Assembly: GCF_001423745.1 (NCBI RefSeq)
Contig: NZ_LMPC01000001.1
Location: 63,923-127,922 of the forward strand
Direction of reading: 5' to 3'
Length of the DNA: 64,000 bases
Origin: Arthrobacter sp. Leaf337
GTDB lineage: Bacteria; Actinomycetota; Actinomycetes; Actinomycetales; Micrococcaceae
The notes beneath the pieces are model-generated. The model was not told where the DNA came from and did no database searches. It saw nothing but the letters and a program-made list of their open reading frames with translations. The translations under genes were made by a program, and so were the position numbers. Below are positions 1 to 9,300 of this stretch, one piece after another (the first letter of the stretch is position 1; every line of letters starts with the position of its first letter).

Positions 1-288
1 GGCCAGGCGGATGCGACGGGTCTCGCCGCCCAGGATCTCAACGAGTTCCTCGTTGACGATCTTGACGATCTGCTGGCTGGGGTTCAACGCACCGGAGACC
101 TCGGCACCCAGGGAACGCTCGCGCACCCGGCCCGTGAACTCGCGGACCACTGGCACAGCAACGTCGGCGTCCAGGAGGGCCCGCCGGATCTCGCGGACCG
201 TGGCGTCAACGTCCGCCTCGGTGAGGCGGCCCTTGCCGCGGAGATTCTTGAAGGTTGCTGTCAACCGGTCAGAGAGTGAATTGAACAC
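1..288 (-). CDS. ffh: Signal recognition particle protein Ffh, N-terminal 96 residues (gene runs off the left edge)
   Basis: Reading the complement from GTG at 286-288 gives MFNSLSDRLTATFKNLRGKG followed by a helical N domain with LTEADVDATVREIRRALLDADV and the LNPSQQ segment, typical of the Ffh/SRP54 N domain. Ffh binds 4.5S RNA and signal sequences and docks on FtsY for co-translational membrane insertion. The G domain (P-loop) and M domain lie beyond position 1. The GTG start is chosen because it matches the family N-terminus and follows an A/G-rich AGAAG about 10 nt upstream. Its partner FtsY is encoded on the same strand at 5109-6323. In many actinobacteria glnD separates glnB from ffh; here a plus-strand dehydrogenase gene does. 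Confidence 0.93.
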   Translation of the reverse strand, partial: MFNSLSDRLTATFKNLRGKGRLTEADVDATVREIRRALLDADVAVPVVREFTGRVRERSLGAEVSGALNPSQQIVKIVNEELVEILGGETRRIRLA

Positions 289-439
289 GCGCCGTGCACT
301 TCTTTCAGTGGATCTACAGCTGGCGGCCGGTGCGGCTCGCCAGAGTCGTGACTGTTGTTGGCCTGGACCAACTGCCTCGACAACGGGACTCGACTATCTA
401 GGGTACCAAGACAGGCCTTCAAGATGGCATGCTGGCAGG

Positions 440-1828
440 ATGGCCACCCAAACAACTGTAAAAACCCTGCTCATCCTTGGTGCGTCAGGGGATCTTACCG
501 GCCGGCTGCTCCTGCCGGGGCTCGCACGGCTGGCCGCCAGGGGCCGCGCGGACGGGCTGACGCTCGTCGGGGCAGGTTCGGATCCCTGGACCCAGGAGCA
601 ATGGCTGGAGCGTGTCGAGACCTCTTTCGCCGACTCGAACTCCCAGGCGGACGCCGCGGGCAAGCGCGAACTCAAGCGGATAGCGGGGTCAACCTCGTAT
701 CACCAGCTTGACGTGACCGCCGGTGGCGGACTTGCCTCACTGCTGTCCGGCCTCGAAGCTCCGGTGGCCGTGTACTTCGCCCTTCCGCCCCACGTCAGCC
801 AAAAAGCATGCGAAGTGCTGGCCCCGGAGGACGTGCCCGCCGGCACCCGCCTGGTGATGGAAAAGCCGTTCGGATCCAGTGAGGATTCGGCCCGGCACCT
901 CAACGTGACCCTGGCGGCGTTGGTCCCGGAGGACCACATCCACCGGGTGGACCACTTCCTGGGCAAGGCAACGGTACTCAACATCCTCGGACTTCGCTTT
1001 GCCAACACCTTCCTGGAGCCGGTCTGGAACCGAGAATACATCGAGAAGGTGGAGATCATCTTTGATGAGGACCTCGCACTGGAGGGCCGCGCCCGATACT
1101 ACGACGGCGCAGGCGCGCTGCGTGACATGATCCAGAGCCACCTGCTGCAGATCATGGCGCTGATGGCAATCGAGCCGCCGGCCACCGTCGATGAGCGCGA
1201 CCTCCGGGACGCTGTGGCCACACTCCTGCGCGCCAGCAGCATCAAGGCCCCTTACCGCTCAAACACGCGCCGTGCCCGGTACACCGCAGGCTCCATCGCC
1301 GGGCGGAAAGTCCCGGACTACACCAAGGAAGCAGGCGTGGAAGCGGCCAGGAACACCGAGACACTGGCGGAGGTGCAGGTGGGCATCGACAACTGGCGGT
1401 GGCAGGGTGTCCCCTTCATCCTCCGGTCCGGCAAGGCGCTCGGGGCAAAACGCAAGGAAGCAGTTGTCACCTTTAAGCCTGTGCCGCACCTGCCAGCAGG
1501 ATTCACCGGCGTCGACTCGCCCAATCAGCTCCGCATCGGGTTCGGCCCCGACACCCTGCAGTTCGACGTCGACGTGAACGGCCCCGGCAATGTCCTGAGC
1601 CTCGACCGGGTAACGCTCAACGCCGAACTCAGCGCTTCCGACCTCCTCCCTTACGGTGAAGTGCTCGAGGGCGTCCTCACCGGCGATCCGCTGCTGTCCG
1701 TGCGGGCGGACACCGCCGAAGACTGCTGGCGGATCATTGAGCCGGTGATCAAGGCGTGGGAACGCGGCAGTGTTCCGCTGGAGGAATACGCAGCCGGGAC
1801 CTCCGGTCCCGAGGGCTGGCCGGCCTAA
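440..1828 (+). CDS. Glucose-6-phosphate dehydrogenase family protein (short paralogue)
   Basis: 462 residues from ATG 440. A longer reading frame upstream overlaps ffh and is unlikely to be translated. Visible family marks are the nucleotide-binding LGASGDLTGR (about residues 13-22), EKPFG (141-145) and the substrate-site block RVDHFLGK (169-176), equivalent to the RIDHYLGK block of Zwf. The family oxidises glucose-6-phosphate to 6-phosphogluconolactone with NADP(H). It is shorter than classical Zwf (about 490-515 residues), Tyr of DHYLGK is Phe, and the usual Glu after LGK is Ala. No opcA, tal, tkt or gnd lies nearby, so this is probably a stand-alone paralogue rather than the main pentose-phosphate enzyme. 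It may use another sugar phosphate or cofactor F420/NAD; that is not decidable here. It faces ffh divergently and glnB convergently. Confidence 0.85.
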   Translation: MATQTTVKTLLILGASGDLTGRLLLPGLARLAARGRADGLTLVGAGSDPWTQEQWLERVETSFADSNSQADAAGKRELKRIAGSTSYHQLDVTAGGGLASLLSGLEAPVAVYFALPPHVSQKACEVLAPEDVPAGTRLVMEKPFGSSEDSARHLNVTLAALVPEDHIHRVDHFLGKATVLNILGLRFANTFLEPVWNREYIEKVEIIFDEDLALEGRARYYDGAGALRDMIQSHLLQIMALMAIEPPATVDERDLRDAVATLLRASSIKAPYRSNTRRARYTAGSIAGRKVPDYTKEAGVEAARNTETLAEVQVGIDNWRWQGVPFILRSGKALGAKRKEAVVTFKPVPHLPAGFTGVDSPNQLRIGFGPDTLQFDVDVNGPGNVLSLDRVTLNAELSASDLLPYGEVLEGVLTGDPLLSVRADTAEDCWRIIEPVIKAWERGSVPLEEYAAGTSGPEGWPA

Positions 1829-1854
1829 GAGCTCCGAACGTAGCTGTTCCGAAC

Positions 1855-1898
1855 GTAAAGCGGGCCCGGCACCTTTTCAGGTGCCGGGCCCGCTTTAC
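1855..1898. terminator. Bidirectional terminator between the G6PDH-like gene and glnB
   Basis: Perfect 19-bp inverted repeat (1855-1873 and 1880-1898) with a 6-nt loop TTTTCA. The stem core is GCGGGCCCGGCACC, flanked by AAAG/CTTT so each strand ends in a short U run. It lies between two convergent genes and can serve both. Confidence 0.85.
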
Positions 1899-1924
1899 GC
1901 AAAGCTCATTGGGCTTGCGGTCGG

Positions 1925-2263
1925 CTAGATAGCGGCCGAGCCGCGTTCTCCCGTTCGTACCCTTACAGCTTCAAAGACGTCCACCGTCCAGACCTTGCCG
2001 TCGCCGGCACGGCCCGTGTTGGAGCTGGCGATGATGACATCCAGGATGTCGTCAGCCTGTTCGTCCGTGGCCAGGACTTCAACGCGGATCTTGGGAAGCA
2101 GGTCCACGTTGTACTCAGCCCCGCGGTACACCTCGGTGTAACCGCGCTGCCTGCCGTACCCGCTGGCGGCGCTGACCGTAAGGCCCTGCACGCCATAGGA
2201 TTCGAGCCCCTCCCGGATGGAGTCGAGCTTTTCCGGCCGGACGATTGCTGTGATCAGTTTCAT
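1925..2263 (-). CDS. glnB: Nitrogen regulatory PII protein (GlnB/GlnK type)
   Basis: 112 residues, the normal PII length. It starts MKLITAIVRPEKLDSIREGL and carries the T-loop YRGAEYNVDLLPK with Tyr51 (the modification site in other PII proteins), the B-loop TGRAGDGK and the C-terminal VRVRTGE. PII senses ATP/ADP and 2-oxoglutarate and, when paired with AmtB, plugs the ammonium channel. The start codon overlaps the stop of amtB by 4 nt (ATGA), so the two are translationally coupled, as in glnK-amtB operons. In corynebacteria and streptomycetes GlnD adenylylates Tyr51; no glnD is present next to this gene, although the Tyr is retained. Confidence 0.95.
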   Translation of the reverse strand: MKLITAIVRPEKLDSIREGLESYGVQGLTVSAASGYGRQRGYTEVYRGAEYNVDLLPKIRVEVLATDEQADDILDVIIASSNTGRAGDGKVWTVDVFEAVRVRTGERGSAAI

Positions 2264-3612
2264 GCCCCCACACTTTCCTTACCTGTTGCTGCGTCAGTCT
2301 TCTTGCCGTCTTCGGCTACCGGAGCGGACTCCTCGCCCTGCTTGCCGGTAATCAGTTCATGCAGCGGCTGGAAGCTCCCGCCGTGTCCGCCGACGCCGAA
2401 TTCGTAGGCAGTCTCGGCGTGCAGGCTGAGGTCCACGCCCACAACTTCCTGCTCCTGGGAGACGCGGAAGCCCATGGTCTTGTGGATGGCCAGGGCGATC
2501 ACGGTCGTCAGGATGGCCGAGTAGGCGATGGCAATGCCTGCCGCTGCGAGCTGGGCCCACAGCTGGGTCAGTCCGCCGCCGTAGAAGAGGCCGCCGCCGA
2601 CGCCTTCAACCGGGAGGGCGATGAAGCCGAGTGCCACGGTGCCGATAACGCCTGAGACGAGGTGGACGCCGACAACATCCAGCGAGTCATCGAAGCCCCA
2701 GCGGAACTTCAGGCCGACTGCCAGGGCGGAGGCCACACCGGCAACAACGCCGAGGCCCAGCGCGCCGATCGGGCTGACGTTGGCACAAGCCGGGGTGATG
2801 GCGACCAGGCCGGCGACAACGCCGGAGGCTGCGCCCAGTGACGTGGGGTGGCCGTCGCGGATGCGTTCGGTGATGAGCCAGCCGAGCATGGCAGCTGCCG
2901 GTGCGGCGAGGGTGTTGACCCAGATCAGTCCGCCCTGTTCCGCCGTGGTTGCTGCGCCGCCGTTGAAGCCGAACCAGCCGAACCACAGGATCGCCGCACC
3001 GAGCATCACGAACGGGATGTTGTGCGGGCGGTGGTTCGGGTCCTTGCCGAAGCCCCTGCGGTTGCCGATGATCAGAACGAGAATGAGTGCGGCCACACCG
3101 GCATTGATGTGCACCACGGTGCCACCGGCGAAGTCAATGGCAGGACCGAGAGCCTTGCCGACTGCGCCTTCAGGCCCGAAGAGTCCTCCGCCCCAGACCA
3201 TGTAGGCGATCGGGCAGTAAACCAGCGTGACCCAGACCGGGACGAACACTGTCCATGCGCCGAACTTTGCGCGGTCCGCGATGGCGCCGCTGATCAGTGC
3301 CACCGTAATGATGGCGAAGGTTGCTGCGTAGCCGACCTTGATGAGTCCGTCCGGGGTGGTGATTCCCTCAAGTCCGAACGTTGCGAACGGGTTGCCGACG
3401 ATCTGCATGAAGCCTTCGCCGGAGCTCATCGATGCGCCCCAGAGCACCCACACCACGCCGACCATGCCGATGGAGATGAAGCTCATCATCATCATGTTCA
3501 GCGCGGCCTTCGCACGTGTCATGCCGCCGTAGAAAAATGCCAGCCCTGGTGTCATGAACAGCACAAGTGCCGCCGCAACCATAAGCCATACGTGACCTGC
3601 GGTAAGTTCCAT
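2260..3612 (-). CDS. amtB: Ammonium transporter AmtB/Amt
   Basis: 450 residues with about 11 hydrophobic helices. Family signatures include FFYGGMTRAKAALNMMMMSF near residue 28, FAGGTVVHINAGVAAL (His of the twin-His pore) and GVHLVSGVIGTVALGF (second His). The C-terminal cytoplasmic tail has SLHAETAYEFG, the usual PII-interacting region, followed by a polar tail of about 45 residues (GKQGEESAPVAEDGKK...). The start ATG at 3612 has a strong AGGGAGGA Shine-Dalgarno 6 nt upstream. It is the first gene of the amtB-glnB operon. A GTTAC-n6-GTTTC element upstream suggests nitrogen control. Confidence 0.95.
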   Translation of the reverse strand: MELTAGHVWLMVAAALVLFMTPGLAFFYGGMTRAKAALNMMMMSFISIGMVGVVWVLWGASMSSGEGFMQIVGNPFATFGLEGITTPDGLIKVGYAATFAIITVALISGAIADRAKFGAWTVFVPVWVTLVYCPIAYMVWGGGLFGPEGAVGKALGPAIDFAGGTVVHINAGVAALILVLIIGNRRGFGKDPNHRPHNIPFVMLGAAILWFGWFGFNGGAATTAEQGGLIWVNTLAAPAAAMLGWLITERIRDGHPTSLGAASGVVAGLVAITPACANVSPIGALGLGVVAGVASALAVGLKFRWGFDDSLDVVGVHLVSGVIGTVALGFIALPVEGVGGGLFYGGGLTQLWAQLAAAGIAIAYSAILTTVIALAIHKTMGFRVSQEQEVVGVDLSLHAETAYEFGVGGHGGSFQPLHELITGKQGEESAPVAEDGKKTDAATGKESVGA

Positions 3613-3786
3613 GGTGCACGTCCTCCCTTGCCTAGATGCTTTGTTGATCCCGCGGAGTTCTCCGCATGCCCAACGCCTGTTTGCGTTCTAAGACGATTTT
3701 TGCCGGGCTGTGTTTCGCCGGCGGAGGAATTAGATGTCCGGGTTGTTACAAGAACCTCCCGGAAGTAAATGGTGCATATCCCACTT

Positions 3787-3802
3787 GTTACGGTTATGTT
3801 TC
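3787..3802. promoter_or_regulatory. Candidate GlnR-type box between amtB and the MFS gene
   Basis: The plus strand reads GTTAC-GGTTAT-GTTTC; the amtB strand reads GAAAC-ATAACC-GTAAC. Actinobacterial GlnR boxes are built of GTnAC and GAAAC half-sites at 11-nt spacing, which this matches for two half-sites. The expected outer half-sites are weak, so the call rests on one pair plus its position 175 bp upstream of amtB, a classical GlnR target. Confidence 0.35.
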
Positions 3803-3849
3803 ATCAGTCCCAAACGCACCTCACAGCACCCCGCAAGGACAACGGCACC

Positions 3850-5112
3850 ATGAACGAACGTTTCCGCCCCGGTAAGGCCTTGCCCGGCCGGAATGGCGGC
3901 CAATCAGGCCAACCCGGCCCCGCAGCACAGCCTCCCGGCACACGCCTCCCGCGCGATATTAAGGTGATGCTGGTCGCAGCCTTCCTGATTGCGCTTGGTT
4001 TCGGGCTGGTGGCGCCCGTGTTGCCCCAATTTGCCACCACGTTCGACGTCGGGGCCACTGCCGCCGCCGTCATCGTGAGCATTTTTGCCTTCATGCGGCT
4101 GCTGTTCGCACCTGCCGGCGGTGCGCTGATCGTGAAGCTGGGCGAACGTCCCGTCTATGTGGCCGGCCTGTTGATCGTGGCCGTCTCAACTGCGGCATGC
4201 GCGTTCGCCCAGGACTATTGGCAGTTGCTCATTTTCCGGGGACTGGGCGGCGCGGGCTCGGTAATGTTCACGGTCGCGTCCATGGCCCTGGTGGTACGGC
4301 TGGCACCGCCGGAGAGCCGCGGCCGGGTTTCCGGCGCCTACGCTTCCGCTTTCCTCATCGGCAACGTCTGCGGCCCCATCGTTGGCGGATTGCTCGCCGG
4401 ATTCGGCCTGCGCATCCCGTTCCTGGCCTACGCGGCCGCGCTGGTCCTGGCGGCACTGGTGGTCCAGACCCAACTCAGCCATGTGCCAGGGAAGTCACGG
4501 AAGGACCGCAGCACCGAGCCGGCGATGGGGCTGGGCGAGGCGATGCAGGACAGCGCCTACCGTGCAGGACTGTTCTCCAGCTTCGCCAACGGCTGGGCGA
4601 CGTTCGGTGTGCGCATGGCCACGGTGCCGCTTTTCGCCGTGGCGGCACTGGGTGCAGGGCCTGCTGCTGCGGGCTGGGCGCTGGCCGTCTTTGCCGGCGG
4701 CAACGCCGCGGCACTGACAGTTTCCGGGAAACTTGCCGACAGCCTGGGACGCAAGCCGATGATGATTGCCGGCCTGGTCCTGACGGGCGTGGCGACGGCT
4801 GGAATCGGACTGACCCACGACATGACCTGGTTCCTGGCGGCCTCCGCCGTCGCCGGAATAGGTTCCGGCCTGCTGGGTCCGGCCCAGCAGGCCGCCATTG
4901 CCGACGTGATCGGCAACGGGCGCTCCGGCGGCCGCGTGCTGGCGGTCTTCCAGATGATGTCCGACGCGGGCGCCATCGTCGGCCCCGTCCTCGCCGGGCT
5001 CCTCGCGGACCGGCTAGGGTACGGCTGGGCCTTCGGCGTGACCGGTGGCGTGCTGATCGTGGCTGCGGCCGGCTGGCTCTTCGCGCGGGAGACCGTCCAC
5101 CGGCCTGCCTAG
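3850..5112 (+). CDS. MFS multidrug-type efflux transporter
   Basis: 420 residues from ATG 3850. This start is preferred over upstream ATGs (3769, 3799) because AAGGAC lies 10 nt before it and the first hydrophobic helix follows at about residue 40. About 12 membrane segments are visible, with the MFS signature GKLADSLGRKPMMIAG between helices 8 and 9 and an LVVRLAPPESRGRVSGAYAS segment between helices 4 and 5. It resembles drug:proton antiporter-1 family exporters; the substrate is unknown. The gene is divergent from amtB and convergent with ftsY. Its TAG stop overlaps the ftsY TAG stop on the opposite strand within a single CTAG. Confidence 0.85.
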   Translation: MNERFRPGKALPGRNGGQSGQPGPAAQPPGTRLPRDIKVMLVAAFLIALGFGLVAPVLPQFATTFDVGATAAAVIVSIFAFMRLLFAPAGGALIVKLGERPVYVAGLLIVAVSTAACAFAQDYWQLLIFRGLGGAGSVMFTVASMALVVRLAPPESRGRVSGAYASAFLIGNVCGPIVGGLLAGFGLRIPFLAYAAALVLAALVVQTQLSHVPGKSRKDRSTEPAMGLGEAMQDSAYRAGLFSSFANGWATFGVRMATVPLFAVAALGAGPAAAGWALAVFAGGNAAALTVSGKLADSLGRKPMMIAGLVLTGVATAGIGLTHDMTWFLAASAVAGIGSGLLGPAQQAAIADVIGNGRSGGRVLAVFQMMSDAGAIVGPVLAGLLADRLGYGWAFGVTGGVLIVAAAGWLFARETVHRPA

Positions 5113-6323
5113 TTCAGCAGCGCGTCCACGAAGCTCTCGGCGTCGAACGGGGCGAGGTCGTCCGCCCCTTCGCCCAGCCCGATCAGCTTGACCGGAACCC
5201 CGAGCGTCTTCTGGATTGCCACCACGATGCCGCCCTTGGCGGTGCCGTCCAGTTTGGTCAGCACGATGCCGGTGATGTTGACTACCTCCGAAAACACGCG
5301 GGCCTGGTTCAGGCCGTTCTGTCCGGTGGTGGCATCCAGCACCAGAAGGACCTCGTCCACTTCGGCCAACTTCTCGATGACGCGCTTGACCTTGCCGAGT
5401 TCGTCCATCAGGCCGACTTTGTTCTGGAGCCGGCCGGCGGTGTCGATCATCACGACGTCGACCTCCTGGTCGATGCCCGCCTTGACCGCTTCATAGGCGA
5501 CTGAGGCGGGATCGGCGCCGTCGACGTCGGACTTCACGGTGGGAACGCCGACCCGCTGGCCCCATGTGGCGAGCTGTTCGGCGGCTGCGGCACGGAACGT
5601 GTCCGCAGCGCCCAGCAGGACGTCCTTGTCTTCCGCCACGAGGACGCGCGCGAGCTTGCCCACGGTGGTGGTCTTACCCACGCCGTTGACACCGACCACC
5701 ATCATGACGGAGGGCTTGTCGGCGTGGCGTTCGGTGCGGAGGCTGCGGTCCATGGTCGGGTCCACGAGCTTGATCAATTCTTCGCGTAGCAGGGCCTTGA
5801 CCTGCTCGGGGGTCCGTGTTCCCAGCACTTTGACGCGTTCCCGGAGCGCGTCAACCAGCTCCATGGTCGGTGCGGTGCCAAGATCCGCCAGCAGGAGCGT
5901 TTCTTCGACTTCGTCCCAGACGTCTTCGTCAATCTTGTCGCTGGACAGGAGCGCGAGCAGGCCCTTGCCGAGGATGTTGTTGGACCTGACAAGGCGTTCG
6001 CGGAGCCGGGTCAGCCGTCCCGCAACCGGCAGCGGGGTTTCGACGGCAATGGTTTCAAGCCCCGCGGCGTCGTCCGGGACCTCGGCCGGTTCCAGTCCTT
6101 CGAGGTCGACGGCGCCGGGCGCCTTGCGCTCGGTTGTCGCCGCCGGGCGGTCCTCCACCAGCGTTCCGCCCGCGCCGCGCACGGGTTCGACGGGATCGTT
6201 GGCGTCGCGGGTGCCCGGGTACTTCGTGATGTTCCGGCGGGTCTTCAGGAGGACCGGGATCAGTCCGCCAACGACCACCAGGGCAGCGAGGATGGCAAGG
6301 ATAATGGGGAGGATGTCATTCAC
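5109..6323 (-). CDS. ftsY: Signal recognition particle receptor FtsY
   Basis: 404 residues. An N-terminal membrane helix (about residues 5-24, ILPIILAILAALVVVGGLI) is followed by a polar linker and the NG GTPase domain. GTPase motifs are GVNGVGKTTTVGKLA (about residue 211), DTAGR and TKLDGTAKGG, followed by LIGLGEGADDLAPFD and a C-terminal FVDALLN. The N-terminal hydrophobic anchor is the actinobacterial form; proteobacterial FtsY uses an acidic amphipathic A domain instead. It receives SRP-ribosome complexes carrying Ffh. It is downstream of smc by 70 nt on the same strand, the conserved smc-ftsY order. Confidence 0.96.
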   Translation of the reverse strand: MNDILPIILAILAALVVVGGLIPVLLKTRRNITKYPGTRDANDPVEPVRGAGGTLVEDRPAATTERKAPGAVDLEGLEPAEVPDDAAGLETIAVETPLPVAGRLTRLRERLVRSNNILGKGLLALLSSDKIDEDVWDEVEETLLLADLGTAPTMELVDALRERVKVLGTRTPEQVKALLREELIKLVDPTMDRSLRTERHADKPSVMMVVGVNGVGKTTTVGKLARVLVAEDKDVLLGAADTFRAAAAEQLATWGQRVGVPTVKSDVDGADPASVAYEAVKAGIDQEVDVVMIDTAGRLQNKVGLMDELGKVKRVIEKLAEVDEVLLVLDATTGQNGLNQARVFSEVVNITGIVLTKLDGTAKGGIVVAIQKTLGVPVKLIGLGEGADDLAPFDAESFVDALLN

Positions 6324-6393
6324 ACCCCTAGCTTCTCACAATCGCGGGACGCTGCCGGAGACTCACACGACGCCGGCCGGGCACGGAGTCCGG

Positions 6394-9300
6394 CTAAACT
6401 TCGGCGCCGAGGCGCTGGCTGATGACCGTTGACACCCCGTCGCCCCGCATGGTGACGCCGTACAGCGCGTCGGCAACCTCCATGGTCCGCTTCTGGTGCG
6501 TGATGACGATCAGCTGGCTGGACTCACGGAGTTCTTCGAAGATCGTGATGAGCCTGCCCAGGTTGGTGTCGTCCAAGGCAGCCTCCACTTCGTCCATCAC
6601 ATAGAACGGCGACGGGCGCGCCTTGAAGATGGCCACGAGCAGGGCCACTGCGGTCAGTGAACGCTCGCCCCCGGACAGCAGGGAGAGCCGTTTGATCTTC
6701 TTGCCGGCCGGCCGTGCCTCCACCTCAATGCCCGTGGTGAGCATGTCTGACGGGTCGGTCAGGACGAGCCGGCCTTCGCCGCCAGGAAAGAGCCGGGCAA
6801 ATACGCGGACGAACTGCGCCGAGGTGTCCGCGAACGCTTCGGCGAACACCTTCTGGACACGGTCATCCACTTCCTTGATGATGTCCAGCAGATCCTTGCG
6901 GCTGGATTTGAGGTCCTCGAGCTGGCTGCTGAGGAACTGGTGCCGTTCCTCCAGGGCGGCGAACTCCTCCAGTGCCAGCGGATTCACCCGGCCCAGGGAC
7001 GAGAGGTCCCGCTCGGCTTTGCGGAGCCGTTTTTCCTGCTCGCCGCGGACGAAGGGTTTGCCTTCGGGGATCGGTCTGCCGTCCTCGTCCACCGCCGCGC
7101 GGAGGGCCGCCCACTTGTCGCCGGACCCTTCGGCGGGCACCGGCACCGGCTGGTCCGGACCGTAGTCCGCCACCAGCTGGTCCGGCGACAAGCCGAGCTC
7201 CTCAACCGAGCGCAGCTCGAGGGCCTCGATCCGCAGCCGCTGCTGGGTGCGGGCAAGCTCGTCGCGGTGCACCGAATCCGTCAGTTCCGCCAGCTCGCGG
7301 CTGAGGGCGTCGTTCTGCGAACGTACCTCCACAAGTTCGCGATCCCTGAGCTCCCGTTCTTCCTCTGCCAGGTCCCGGGCGCGGAGGGCGAGATCCACGG
7401 AGACGTCCATGAACCCGATGGCCTGCTCCGCCGCAGCCGAAACAGCCGCAGCGCGGCGAGCCTGGAGCCTGCGGCGGCGGGCACGCCGCGCCGCTTCTTC
7501 CCGCGCCCGTCGCTCGGCCACCGCGGCACGTTCCAATGAAAGGGCCCGGTTGCGGGTGGCGGTGAGTTGTTCCTCGGCGCTCCGGAGCGAAAGCCTGGCC
7601 TCCATCTCGGCAGACCGTGCCGCCGACGCCGCCAGCGCCAGCTCGTCACGGAGCTCGGCCGAGGGCTCCTCATCCGCGGGGGCCTGCTGGGCTGCGTCGA
7701 GTCGGGCGGTCGCAGCTTCGAGTGCCTCCTGCTCGGCCACAATGTTTGCCTCGGCCCTTGCCAGCGACGCGCCGAGCCTTTCGCTCTCCCCCACTGCGCT
7801 CCGGAGCACCGAGTTCAGATGGCCCAGCCGTTCGGCCACGGCCGCCAGCCGGGCATCTGATTCGTGGAGACGGTCCAAGGCGGCGTCTGCGCGTTCCTGG
7901 GCATCGGCCTTTCGCGCCGAGGCCGAGGCCAGCGCAAAACGGTTCCGTTCGAGATCGGCGCCAACCGCGGCGAGCCTCGTTTCGGTGTCATCGACGGCGG
8001 CCTGCACTTCCAGCAGGGACGGTGCACTCGCCGAGCCGCCCCGGACGGTTAAGGCTGTGAAGACGTCGCCCGCCCGCGTTGCAACGGTCAGCCCTGGCTG
8101 CTCGCGGATAAGCTCCGACGCCGCTTCAAGGCCGTCAACAACCACAGTGGCATCCAGCAAGCTGCGCAGCAGGGTGTCCAGCAGCGGGTCCGCCGCGGCA
8201 CCGCCGGCGTCAGATGCACTGACCAGGTCCGCAGCCCATCGGGCACTCGGGGCGAGGGGACGTCGGGCCGGCACCGCGGGCACGGCAGGCATCGCCTCCG
8301 GGTCGTCCTGCCCCGCCGGGGCCGCCAGCAGCAGCGAGGCGAGTCCGGCGTCGTCGTCCTTAAGCAGTTGCAGCGCTTCGACGGCGGTACCGGCGTCCCG
8401 GACGACGACTGCGTCAGAGCAGTTACCCAGTGCAGCGGCGACGGCCGCTTCATAACCGGATTCGACGGAGAGCATCGACGCCAGGGACCCAATGACGCCG
8501 GGCAATCCCGAGTCGGCGACGCGGCCGGACCCGTCCTTGCGGTTGAGCCCGAGCTGCAGTGCCTCGCGCCTGGCGAGGAGCGAATCGCGTTCCCGTTCCG
8601 CGTCGCGCTCGGCTGACTTCAGCGCTTCAATGTCCGCCAGGATTTCATCCAGGGAAGCGCTGGCATCCTCGTAATCGGCGTCCAGGGATTCCTCGCCGTC
8701 CTCGACGCCGGCGACCTGCGATTCCAGCGCCGTGAACTCGCTCTGGGCGCGGCGTCGGCGTTCGTCACCGGCAGCCTGCGAATCCCGGAGCCGGCCAAGT
8801 TCGGCTTGTGCAGCCTCAACGCGTGACCGTGCTGCACCGACCTGGCCGGCCAGTTTTGCCAGCCCCTCCCGGCGGTCGGCAGCGGCACGGAGCACCGCAG
8901 CCAGCCGTTTGTCTTCGGCACTTGCCGCACTCTCGGCGTCCTGTTTGGCTGCCGTCGCGGCTTCCAGCGCAGTGCGCTTTTGCAGGATCCCGTCTTCCAA
9001 GGCGGCTTGTTCCTCGCGGACGCGGGCGGCATTTCTTTCAAGCTGTTCCGGATCCCGTCCCGAGTCCGGGGTCTCGTCCGCGGCGCCCAGCAGCCGGCGG
9101 CGTTCCTCCGCAAGCGACCGGAGGGAGCGGAACCTTTCCCGGCCCGCGGATAGCTGGTACCAGGTGTCCCGCGCAGCGTTGAGCTTGGGGGTTGCCTCGG
9201 CCGCCTGCCGTTCCAGCGCCGACTGCCGCTGACGACCGTTTTCGAGGCCTTGCTCCACAATGGCCCGGCGCGCCCTCAGCGCGGATTCATCGGCAACCTC

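Noticed and set aside
11..439. N-terminal extension of the G6PDH-like reading frame back to position 11
   Set aside because: It overlaps ffh on the other strand and lacks family sequence; the family N-terminus fits ATG 440.
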